DNA from: a virus
Direction: 5' to 3' (one strand)
DNA: 46,749 nt
Virus record (IMG/VR): IMGVR_UViG_3300009168_000023
Span: 1 to 46,749 of that record
The notes under the pieces were generated by a model. It was given only the letters and a program-made list of their open reading frames with translations. It did not search any database and was not told where the DNA came from. The stretch's first letter is position 1; each line of letters begins with the position of its first letter. The position numbers and the translations under genes were made by a program. Of this stretch, positions 34,174 through 40,926 are shown piece by piece.

Positions 34174-35778
34174 ATGGGAAACGTCGCAACCACACCGGTC
34201 CTCTCCGGCAGAGCCGGAGACAGTGGGGTCACGCCATCGAAGATGGCGTCACTCGTGAGCCGTGGCTCTGCCACGGAGAAGTGGGGTCACGTCGCCAAGA
34301 CCCCTGCCACATCGGAGATGTGGACGGTCGAGTTGTTCGGCGATGACGGTTCCACCGTCCATGCCAAGGGTGCGTTCAACGTCTCCGACGTTGACGACCG
34401 ATGGTCGGCGGCGACGGTCGCCGTCCATGGTGATGCCAAAGGCATCAGCGTCGAGCGCTTGAACAAGATCATGCGCCTGCTGACCGACTCCGTCGGATCA
34501 GCACCCCGCATCGATCTGTACTGGAGGACCGGCAAGGCCGCTGTCCGATGCCCCGGCTACGCCGGGAGGACGAACGTCCCGGTGCTGGTCCGTGGCACCA
34601 CCCCCCTTGGGGGTGGCGACTGGTCATGGGACCTCGCCACCTTCGGTGGCTCCATCATCAAGCCCGGCAAGCCCCGCAAGGCACAGACGAAGTCTGTGAA
34701 GGCACCGGTCACCCCGGTCATCCCTGCACCGACTCCGTCGGTGGCTCCCAGCCCGGCACCTTCGGTGCCCTCACCGAAGCGGGCGGAGCGCAAGGCCGCT
34801 CGACGTGCTGCCGCTGCGGAGCAGCGACAGGTCGCAAGCACACCGGTCGAGCCGAAGGCTCGTGAGGTCACGGCGTCGGGGTCTACGACCCCGGTGATCT
34901 TCGCCGATCCGGCGACCATCAAGCCCGGCTTCGCCGTCCACCACGACGCCACGATGCTGGCCGACCTCAAGCGCGAAGCGAAGCTTCATGCGTCAGGTCG
35001 GAGGACCGTCGTGCTGATCTCCGGTCCCACAGGGACCGGGAAGACGCTGACGGCGAAGCATGTCGCGGCAGACGAAGGTCTGCCGTTCCTCAAGGTGGAC
35101 GCCGTTGCCATGGCAACGTTCTTCGACTGGGTCGGCGGCGTTGGCCTCACCTCCGGTGAGGGTGTCCACACCGAGTTCCAGCCGAGCCTCCTACTGGAGG
35201 CTATCCGGGCTGACGGACCGTTCGGTGGCATCCGAAGGATGGTCCTCATCGACGAGGTCAACCGGGTCACCCAAGGCTCTAGCCTTGGGGCGATCATCCC
35301 CATGACGGATGGTCAGGGGACGGTGTACGTACCGGATGCTCGACAGAGCATCCCGGTCGATCCCGCCGTCATGTGGGTCATGACGGCCAACATCGGCGCT
35401 GCTTACAGCAGCGGCACGGTGCAGGTCGATCCGGCGATCATGAACCGGGTCACATCTCACCTTGAGGTGAGATACCCGGCGGCTGTCGCAGAGCGACAGA
35501 TGCTGGTCGAGCAGGGTGGCTGCACGCAGGGCATCGCAGATGCCCTGATCAAGGCTGCGGCTCAGGTCCGGGCTGTCTACGACAGCGGTGCCATCGCCAC
35601 ACCGCCTGTCTCTACGAGACAGTTGATCGAGGCTGCGGCGAAGGTCGCCGTCGGGTGTGATCCCGTCCACGCTTGTGAGTTGGCGTTCGCTCACAACTAC
35701 TCCGCCGAAGGCGGCAACGACTCCGAACGGGCCAAGGTCATGGTGGCGGTCCGCGCCGTCCTGACCGGGGTTCGATGA
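34174..35778 (+). CDS. MoxR/CobS-type AAA ATPase
   Basis: 534 residues. An N-terminal domain of about 150 residues (WTVELFGDDG...GGDWSWDLATFGG), a Pro/Ala/Lys linker (about 165-235), then one AAA+ module. It has Walker A GPTGTGKT near 284, Walker B MVLIDEVNR near 360, sensor-1 WVMTANIG near 405 and NRVTSHLEVRYP. This matches MoxR/CobS ATPases, which remodel partners through a VWA protein; the next gene encodes one. The start is fixed by AGGAGGCATC. The coding DNA contains about 25 perfect short hairpins, including one over Walker A and one over the stop codon. Substrate unknown. Confidence 0.78.
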   Translation: MGNVATTPVLSGRAGDSGVTPSKMASLVSRGSATEKWGHVAKTPATSEMWTVELFGDDGSTVHAKGAFNVSDVDDRWSAATVAVHGDAKGISVERLNKIMRLLTDSVGSAPRIDLYWRTGKAAVRCPGYAGRTNVPVLVRGTTPLGGGDWSWDLATFGGSIIKPGKPRKAQTKSVKAPVTPVIPAPTPSVAPSPAPSVPSPKRAERKAARRAAAAEQRQVASTPVEPKAREVTASGSTTPVIFADPATIKPGFAVHHDATMLADLKREAKLHASGRRTVVLISGPTGTGKTLTAKHVAADEGLPFLKVDAVAMATFFDWVGGVGLTSGEGVHTEFQPSLLLEAIRADGPFGGIRRMVLIDEVNRVTQGSSLGAIIPMTDGQGTVYVPDARQSIPVDPAVMWVMTANIGAAYSSGTVQVDPAIMNRVTSHLEVRYPAAVAERQMLVEQGGCTQGIADALIKAAAQVRAVYDSGAIATPPVSTRQLIEAAAKVAVGCDPVHACELAFAHNYSAEGGNDSERAKVMVAVRAVLTGVR

Positions 35779-35788
35779 ACCCCGTCAG
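35761..35788 (+). promoter_or_regulatory. Hairpin spanning the ATPase stop codon
   Basis: CGGGGTTC (35766-35773), loop GAT, GAACCCCG (35777-35784), extended by CTGA/TCAG outside with one bulged base. The TGA stop (35776-35778) lies at loop and stem, and the next gene's ribosome motif begins ten bases later at 35798. It could couple or insulate translation of the two genes. Confidence 0.55.
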
Positions 35789-35810
35789 CACACACACAGG
35801 AGGCATCGTC

Positions 35811-38021
35811 GTGTCATCACTCATCCCCACCTTCGGTGGGGACCCCATCCCGTGGGTCACGGACCTTTGGTCCGGTGCTCTCGACGGTCGGAAGCCCGAC
35901 GTCGAGCGGTCCCGTGCTGCCTTGGCAGCACTCAACAGCATCGTCGCCGGTCTGTCGGATGACGACCGAACGTACTCCGTACGTTTCAGCGGCGATGCCC
36001 TCACGACGAACACCCACATCGCCGCCAAGGTCGTGACCGTAGGTCACGGTCCGTTGGGTGATCCCAACCTGACCTCCGGTCAGATCGCGGCGATCATGAC
36101 CGGGCTCGCCTTCCACGAGATCGGCCACATCCGGCACACCCGCAAGGTCGAGCACGTCCTTGACTCCTACGGAGCCAAGGGGAGCACGCCATGGAAGCGG
36201 GCACAGCGTGTGCTCAACCTCGCCGACGACGTTCGTTCCGAACGTCTCAACTGTGTCGAGTTCCCGGGTCTCGCAGAGACCCTGCCGATCACCCTTCGGT
36301 GGATCGGTGAGCGCACCATCAAGCCCGGGATGCAAGCATCCCGGATCAGCACGTCCTTCGGTGTCGGCATCATGGCGGTCCGCTACCCCGACTTCGTCGA
36401 ATGGACGGGTCGCGAGGCGGCTCGCGACTGGTGGCAGGCATGGGCGGAGCGTGCAGCGGTCGCCCACACCATCCCGGCACTCCGTGCCGTGATGGACGAG
36501 GCGCTCGATCACATCGCCGAAGGCGATGACCTCAAGGACGAGCCCACCGAAGGTGGCGATGACGCCACCGAAGGTGAGGATGAGTCGGAGCCCGGCGATG
36601 ACGCCACCGAAGGTGGCGACGGTCAGGGTGACGACGCCGATGGCGAGTCCGATGACGCCACCGAAGGTGGCGAGGGTGACTCCGACGGCGAGGGTGAGTC
36701 CGACGATGACGCCACCGAAGGTGGCGAGCAGGGTGAGGGCTCCGATGACGCCGACGGCGACGGCGAGGGTGATGCCACCGAAGGTGGCGACAGCGCCGAC
36801 GGTGAGCCCACCGAAGGTGATGACGATCCGTGGGCCGATGAGTCCGACGGTGATGCCACCGACGGTGAGCCCGGCGGCTTCAACCCGGGCGAGGCACCGG
36901 AACAGGGTTCCGGCCAGCGTGATGGCGATGAGCCCACCGACGGCGAGGATGCCGAAGGCATCGACGCGGAGTCGATGGTGCAGGACTGCCCCACCGATGC
37001 CGCCACCGATGGCACCGAAGGTGACGTGCAGAACGGCATCGACGCTGCCGTGACCATGTCACGGGGCGCGTCGGGCCACCGCTCCTACACCACCACGCTC
37101 ACGGACTACCGTGGTCGCACCACGACCTACACGCAGGAGGTCAAGCGCGGCATCCCGGCACGGCGTGGTGGCAAGGCCACCACGGGTGGCAGTGAGGGCA
37201 TGAGCTTCCTCCCACCTACGGTGGGTCAGCCCATGAACCCCACGGCCAGTCGGACCCAGCGCCCGACCCTTCGGGTCGGCGTGAGTCAGGCGCTGGCCGC
37301 TGCTATCGCAGCGTCCAAGCATGGTGATCCCCTGCCGACACCGGGTCAGCGTTCGGGTCGGCTCGACCGACAGCGCTTGCCACGGGTCGCCGGAGGCGAC
37401 TGCCGTGTGTTCACGAACGTCGTGACGCCGGGACCCACGCGTATCCGGGCCATCGTGCTGCTCGACGCATCAGGATCGATGGACGCCGGGTCACAAGTGA
37501 CCCGTGACCACACGGGTCGGGTGTCGGGGCACTTCGGCGCGACGCGTGCCACGGTGGCCGCACAGGTCGGCATGGACCTCGCCGGGGCATTCGACCGGAT
37601 GCGCAACGTGACCGCCGCCATCTACGCCCACAACGTGAATGACGGAGTCATGGTCCACGCGCTGTGGCAGACCGGTGAGCCCACCGACTATGTCGGTGAC
37701 TACGCCGATCTCGCCCTCGACTCGAACGCGGACGACCTCGCGATCAGGTACGCGACCGACGACATGCTCATGACCCGCCGTCCCGGCGAGGCATGCGTGA
37801 TCGTGGTCGTGAGTGATGGCATGCCGCCGTCCACGGCGCTGGTCAAGGCTGCGGTCGAGGATGCCCGTAAGCGGGGCATCGCGGTCGTGAGCGTGGCCAT
37901 CGCTCCCGAAGCGAACGAGGCGCAGACCGACATGTACGGTCACGAGGACGTCGTCCCGTGGGAGCGTGAGCCCATGGTGATGGCGCGCAAGATCGCTCAG
38001 GCGATCGGGCGGCGCGTCTGA
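35811..38021 (+). CDS. CobT-like protein: zincin-type domain, acidic linker, VWA domain
   Basis: 736 residues. The N-terminal domain has HEIGH at 102-106 and an acidic residue in DDVRSER near 144, matching the metallopeptidase-like part of CobT/DUF2201-type proteins. Residues about 235-405 are an Asp/Glu/Gly linker with repeated ATEGG units. The C-terminal VWA domain has the metal site LLDASGSMD (D552, S554, S556) and ends VMARKIAQAIGRRV. With the ATPase before it, this forms a MoxR-VWA or CobS-CobT type pair, usually metal insertion or protein remodelling; no cobalamin genes are nearby. Start GTG 35811 is preferred over ATG 35775 because AGGAGGCATC lies at 35798-35807. About 19 hairpins occur in the coding DNA. 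Confidence 0.75.
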   Translation: MSSLIPTFGGDPIPWVTDLWSGALDGRKPDVERSRAALAALNSIVAGLSDDDRTYSVRFSGDALTTNTHIAAKVVTVGHGPLGDPNLTSGQIAAIMTGLAFHEIGHIRHTRKVEHVLDSYGAKGSTPWKRAQRVLNLADDVRSERLNCVEFPGLAETLPITLRWIGERTIKPGMQASRISTSFGVGIMAVRYPDFVEWTGREAARDWWQAWAERAAVAHTIPALRAVMDEALDHIAEGDDLKDEPTEGGDDATEGEDESEPGDDATEGGDGQGDDADGESDDATEGGEGDSDGEGESDDDATEGGEQGEGSDDADGDGEGDATEGGDSADGEPTEGDDDPWADESDGDATDGEPGGFNPGEAPEQGSGQRDGDEPTDGEDAEGIDAESMVQDCPTDAATDGTEGDVQNGIDAAVTMSRGASGHRSYTTTLTDYRGRTTTYTQEVKRGIPARRGGKATTGGSEGMSFLPPTVGQPMNPTASRTQRPTLRVGVSQALAAAIAASKHGDPLPTPGQRSGRLDRQRLPRVAGGDCRVFTNVVTPGPTRIRAIVLLDASGSMDAGSQVTRDHTGRVSGHFGATRATVAAQVGMDLAGAFDRMRNVTAAIYAHNVNDGVMVHALWQTGEPTDYVGDYADLALDSNADDLAIRYATDDMLMTRRPGEACVIVVVSDGMPPSTALVKAAVEDARKRGIAVVSVAIAPEANEAQTDMYGHEDVVPWEREPMVMARKIAQAIGRRV
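36512..37022 (+). repeat. Acidic-linker repeats encoded by a hairpin unit
   Basis: The 9-mer ACCGAAGGT occurs at 36546, 36567, 36606, 36660, 36714, 36777, 36810 and 37014, usually inside GCCACC-GAA-GGTGGC (Ala-Thr-Glu-Gly-Gly), a perfect stem. Spacing is irregular, about 21-200 bases, with Asp/Glu/Ser-rich filler. The protein repeat and the DNA hairpin are the same object here. Confidence 0.8.
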
Positions 38022-38094
38022 CACGCGTCGCATGAGGCGCGGCCCGGAGCTGCTACACAGCTCGGGCTCACGCGCACCGACAGCTCCAGCAGAT

Positions 38095-38122
38095 GTGAGC
38101 CCACCGGCAACGGTGGGCTCAC
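38095..38122 (+). terminator. Strong hairpin after the VWA gene
   Basis: GTGAGCCCACCG and CGGTGGGCTCAC pair perfectly over 12 bp around a GCAA loop, a stable GNRA tetraloop. A smaller stem GAGCTG/CAGCTC (38047-38063) precedes it. The tail downstream has CGTTTCGGGG rather than a T-run, which is common for high-G+C terminators. It probably separates the VWA unit from the next operon. Confidence 0.6.
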
Positions 38123-38200
38123 TCCCGTTTCGGGGCCGTTTCGTGGTGAGCCCAACGCCCGTCTGTCCACAGCCCCCGAGCAGGCTACGTGGATAGGGCG

Positions 38201-38228
38201 TTGACAACGGCGACGGAGGACCTACCAT
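38201..38228 (+). promoter_or_regulatory. Promoter of the rightward early operon
   Basis: TTGACA (38201-38206), 16 bases, TACCAT (38223-38228). The -10 fits the actinobacterial TANNNT pattern. The first gene starts at 38278 with AGGAGGCATC at 38261-38270. No further promoter is obvious until the operon crosses the contig join. Confidence 0.65.
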
Positions 38229-38277
38229 GTATACATACGTGAGGCACCGAGCCTCGCGACAGGAGGCATCAGCAGTC

Positions 38278-38496
38278 ATGGCCATCAAGGTCCCATGGTC
38301 CGGGCACAGCACGTCGATCGGCGGCGTGTCCTATACGCCATGGGTCAGCACGACCCTGCACATCGGGGCGGTCCCGTGCGCAGCTCGGATGCGCGTGTTC
38401 GTGGACGAGCACGGGCGACACAGCGTGCAGTACGACCTGCCCGCGACCAAGCGCAAGGCACTCGGCCTGTTCCGCGAGGCGGTGGCCGGTGAATGA
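38278..38496 (+). CDS. Small hypothetical protein, first gene of the early operon
   Basis: 72 residues, beta-rich and basic, without a recognisable motif (MAIKVPWSGHSTSIGGVSYTP at the start). The ATG at 38278 is chosen over 38227 because AGGAGGCATC lies at 38261-38270 and the upstream start would overlap the promoter. It overlaps the next small frame. Confidence 0.6.
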   Translation: MAIKVPWSGHSTSIGGVSYTPWVSTTLHIGAVPCAARMRVFVDEHGRHSVQYDLPATKRKALGLFREAVAGE

Positions 38497-38602
38497 CAAC
38501 CCCGGAGGCGGCTGCGTCGGCTGCTTCATCTGGCTGTTCGCCATCGGCATCGCCATCAGCGCGCTCGGTGCCATCGGCACCGCGCTGGGGTTCAACGGGT
38601 GA
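38489..38602 (+). CDS. 37-residue membrane peptide with CxxC
   Basis: Starts at GTG 38489 inside the end of the previous gene and ends overlapping the next GTG (GTGA). A Gly-rich start with C-x2-C leads into a membrane helix (FIWLFAIGIAISALGAIGTAL). Coupling on both sides supports translation; function unknown. Confidence 0.5.
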   Translation: MNDNPGGGCVGCFIWLFAIGIAISALGAIGTALGFNG

Positions 38603-38769
38603 ACGCACACATCACGGCCACGGTGTGCCGGGGCCCGGGGGTGAGCCTCCGGGCATGGTGCATCTGCGGGTGGTGGGGGCCACACCGCATCCGGCAGGTC
38701 CACGCGACGCTGGACCGGCAGTCACACGAACGAGCCGCCCGACTGGCGGCACAGGAGGCATCGCGCTGA
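38599..38769 (+). CDS. 56-residue Cys/Trp-rich protein
   Basis: Contains CICGWWGP then a helix with His and Arg (HERAARLAAQEAS). Small proteins with a C-x-CGWxGP pattern are common in actinobacterial phages, probably metal-binding. GTG 38599 and stop 38767-38769 both overlap neighbours. Its last codons contain the AGGAGGCATC motif that drives the next gene, so one stretch serves as both coding and ribosome site. Confidence 0.55.
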   Translation: MNAHITATVCRGPGVSLRAWCICGWWGPHRIRQVHATLDRQSHERAARLAAQEASR

Positions 38770-39434
38770 TGGACGCACAGACACAGGACGCGCTCCAGAC
38801 GCTCGCCGAGCAGGAGGCCGAGCGCATGGCGCTCAGCCGGGAGTTGCTCGACCGGGACCCGACCCTCGGAGCGTTGACCGCACTGATCATGGCCGGTGAC
38901 CTGCTCACCGCCAAGCGGGCACGCCAGATGGTCCGTGACGGTGAGGTCACGGCGACCCAGTCGGTCGTGTTCGTGGGCTCGTACGCCCGGCTCGCCTACA
39001 TGGTCGGGCTCATGGACGAGGGCCTGATCGAGCCCGAGTGGGTGTATCGGCGGCTGCCCGACGAGTGGTCGGGCTCCGATCCTGACGACATGAACCCCCG
39101 CTTCCTCACGCTGTGGCGCGAGGCGTTCGCATGGAACGGCAGCACGTACCTGCGGGACGGCGAGGACATGCTGCCCGCCGCCGACGTGCTGCACGTGTTC
39201 CGAGGGCAGGACTACGGACCCGGACCCATCAAGCCCGGGCTCGCGTGGTCGCTCGACCGCAAGGTGGCCGAGAAGTTCGCCAAGGGGGCGGCACTCCGCC
39301 AGTCCCATCGCCCCGGTGTGGTCATCGAGGCGATGGTCATGCGCAAGGACGTGCTGGCCTACATGACGGGGCGCAGGGAAGCCGAGGTCATCATCGACCC
39401 GGTGGACCTGATGGCCCCACGGATGTCGCTGTGA
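38769..39434 (+). CDS. Putative ADP-ribosyltransferase (R-S-E type)
   Basis: 221 residues. The C-terminal half has the order of the Arg-Ser-Glu ART class: VFRG with R145, then AWSLDRKVAEKFAKG with S161 in the S-motif position, then a beta strand VVIEAMVMRKDVLAYM and the catalytic E204-x-E206 in RREAEVIIDP. These enzymes move ADP-ribose from NAD+ to a protein or nucleic acid; T4 uses Alt and ModA this way on host RNA polymerase and translation factors. The N-terminal half is helical and unfamiliar, perhaps for target binding. Early position suggests host takeover or counter-defence. The ATG has AGGAGGCATC upstream. Target is unknown. Confidence 0.68.
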   Translation: MDAQTQDALQTLAEQEAERMALSRELLDRDPTLGALTALIMAGDLLTAKRARQMVRDGEVTATQSVVFVGSYARLAYMVGLMDEGLIEPEWVYRRLPDEWSGSDPDDMNPRFLTLWREAFAWNGSTYLRDGEDMLPAADVLHVFRGQDYGPGPIKPGLAWSLDRKVAEKFAKGAALRQSHRPGVVIEAMVMRKDVLAYMTGRREAEVIIDPVDLMAPRMSL

Positions 39435-39820
39435 ACACCACGTACCCGCTCTCGAAGGCACGCATCCGGCGCGAGCTGATCGCGCTGCGCACCGAGGACG
39501 AGGGCTGGCACACCCTCGCGTCGGCCCAGCGTGACGGGTTCGTGACCTCATGCGGCGGTGTGATCCCACCGGCTGACATCGAGGGCATCGACGAGTGGGG
39601 CGAGATACACGACCTCGGCACCCGCTACTGCATCGAGTGCCTCGCCCTCGCCGAAGGCGAGTGGACGGGCTCCCGCTTCCCCAACTCGCTGCTGCACGCA
39701 CGACGTGGGCAGCGGGAGCGGCGGTGGGAGGCGTGGCGACGGGGTCGCGACGCCGGGTACATCACGGCCACCATCACCGAGCACTTCCTGCGGGAGCAGG
39801 AGCGAGGGCCCAAGGCATGA
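39431..39820 (+). CDS. Hypothetical protein, Cys-containing
   Basis: 129 residues with three Cys (SCGG, YCIEC), a possible metal site, and an Arg-rich C-terminal helix (RRGQRERRWEAWRRGRD). GTG 39431 overlaps the ART stop (GTGA), so it is translationally coupled to it and could act on or regulate it. No family recognised. A single CTCGCC/GGCGAG stem with GAA loop occurs within it. Confidence 0.55.
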   Translation: MNTTYPLSKARIRRELIALRTEDEGWHTLASAQRDGFVTSCGGVIPPADIEGIDEWGEIHDLGTRYCIECLALAEGEWTGSRFPNSLLHARRGQRERRWEAWRRGRDAGYITATITEHFLREQERGPKA

Positions 39821-40008
39821 CCAGATGCATCGAGTGTGGGTACACGCACGGCACACATGGGGTCGGATGTCCCCGCTCGCGTCAGGTCCCGGTGAGCGAG
39901 CAGATCAGCGGGCTCGGCACCGCCGAGATGCTGACGCTTGGGGTGATGGTCCTCGTGGTCATCGCCGCCATGGTGGGAGCGTTCGGCGGGGGGAGCGTGA
40001 GCCCATGA
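39817..40008 (+). CDS. 63-residue zinc-finger-like membrane protein
   Basis: N-terminal C-x2-C with two His and another Cys (RCIECGYTHGTHGVGC), then a polar stretch and one membrane helix (LTLGVMVLVVIAAMVGAF). Overlaps both neighbours by ATGA junctions. Possibly a membrane-anchored metal-binding protein; function unknown. Confidence 0.55.
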   Translation: MTRCIECGYTHGTHGVGCPRSRQVPVSEQISGLGTAEMLTLGVMVLVVIAAMVGAFGGGSVSP

Positions 40009-40235
40009 ATGAGCAGTCGGACGGGACGCAGGGACTCCGACCCCTGACGCCGGACGACGTCCCGGTCAGCGACCGGTGGGTCTGCAAGACCTGCCGCACG
40101 GTGACCCGCCCCGGCATCCAGCCCCACGAGCGTCTGCTCGGGGGCTGGGTCCGGGTGCATTGCGCGCACTGCAACGGGATACGCGTGGCGGTGCCCGTGC
40201 AGGAAGCCATCGACACACAGCAGGAGCAGCCATGA
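40005..40235 (+). CDS. Small zinc-ribbon protein
   Basis: 76 residues with a clear pair of CxxC knuckles, WVCKTCRTVTR and RVHCAHCNG, about 28 residues apart, as in zinc ribbons that bind nucleic acid or protein. The rest is polar. Overlapping start and stop with neighbours. Target unknown. Confidence 0.6.
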   Translation: MNEQSDGTQGLRPLTPDDVPVSDRWVCKTCRTVTRPGIQPHERLLGGWVRVHCAHCNGIRVAVPVQEAIDTQQEQP

Positions 40236-40543
40236 CGACGGAGACGGAACGGTTCCAACTCATCGACCCCGTGGTGGCGGAGCAGGTCAAGAGCATCGCC
40301 GCCGAACGGGTCAACCCATTCGTGAAGGGCTCGCCGCGCAAGCGGAGCGAGCGCACACAGGCCCTGCTCGACGGGGCGACCGTGTTCATCCCCGGGGACA
40401 TGCCCACCCGCAACTGGTCGGGCTGGTACCGCCGGGTCTTGCGCCCACATGGGCTCCGCGTACGCCAGTTGTACGCGGAGTTCGAGGGGCGACGGGGCCA
40501 CTTCGTGTGGGCCCAACCCATCGAGAAAGGACAGGCCAAGTGA
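40232..40543 (+). CDS. Hypothetical basic protein
   Basis: 103 residues, Arg-rich, with KSIAAERVNPFVKGSPRKRSERTQALLDG and a RPHGLRVRQLYAEF segment. Charge suggests nucleic-acid contact. No family recognised. ATGA overlap with the previous gene and an overlapping GTG for the next. Confidence 0.5.
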   Translation: MTTETERFQLIDPVVAEQVKSIAAERVNPFVKGSPRKRSERTQALLDGATVFIPGDMPTRNWSGWYRRVLRPHGLRVRQLYAEFEGRRGHFVWAQPIEKGQAK

Positions 40544-40926
40544 ACCCATCGAGCACGTGGTGCGTCGTCCACCCGGACGGCCACGTCGAACATCAGGAGG
40601 GTGAGCCGACCATGTCGGCCATCCGCAAGGCACTCGGTGGCTACAAGCCCGCCGAGATCGCGCTGGACACCGTGCTCCACCCGTATCTGCGCCTGTTCCG
40701 GGCGGACGTGGTGGCCAAGGATGCCCTCGCCAACTATCCCGTGCGGGCCATCGTCCAAGGGCATCTGGTGCCCCCGATGGTGCCCATCGTGGGGCGCATG
40801 GTGCTCACTGGTGTGGGTGGCGAGGGCCTGCCCAGCGATGTGCTGGCACGGCTGCGTGACACGGACACCCGAGCACGTGAGCGCGACGTGATGGCGCAGA
40901 GCGCGGACACGCAGGTGTCGGCGTGA
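40540..40926 (+). CDS. DUF3846-like protein
   Basis: 128 residues. The N-terminal VVHPDGHVEH, then SAIRKALGGYKPAEIALD and a strand-rich middle ending PIVGRMVLTG, follow the DUF3846 pattern: a short conserved domain found in phage and conjugative-element proteins near the antirestriction ArdA context. A disordered charged tail follows. Function not established. GTG 40540 overlaps the previous stop. Confidence 0.5.
   Translation: MNPSSTWCVVHPDGHVEHQEGEPTMSAIRKALGGYKPAEIALDTVLHPYLRLFRADVVAKDALANYPVRAIVQGHLVPPMVPIVGRMVLTGVGGEGLPSDVLARLRDTDTRARERDVMAQSADTQVSA

Larger units (their letters stand above)
34202..37504 (+). repeat. Field of short perfect hairpins within two coding regions
   Basis: About 44 perfect stems of 6-9 bp, mostly with 3-base loops (GAA, TTC, TCC, TAC, AAA, AGA), are spread through the ATPase and VWA genes. 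Examples (left arm start/right arm end): 34202/34220, 34260/34276, 34431/34447, 34598/34616, 35021/35039, 35066/35085, 35103/35118, 35269/35289, 35454/35473, 35527/35547, 35606/35622, 35914/35931, 36228/36246, 36325/36344, 36409/36428, 37263/37279, 37487/37504. Loops mostly fall in codon phase 0 or 2. A random sequence of similar composition should give about 2 stems of 7 bp or more with loops of 0-4; I count about 30. Confidence 0.85.

Noticed and set aside
36512-37022. CRISPR-like array
   Set aside because: Short repeats recur, but spacing is irregular, units are only 9-15 bases and the stretch is an uninterrupted coding frame for an acidic linker.
34202-37504. Intrinsic terminators inside the ATPase and VWA genes
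   Set aside because: Stems are short, lack T-runs and occur every ~90 bases; termination at each would abolish expression. They are treated as a distinct structural pattern.
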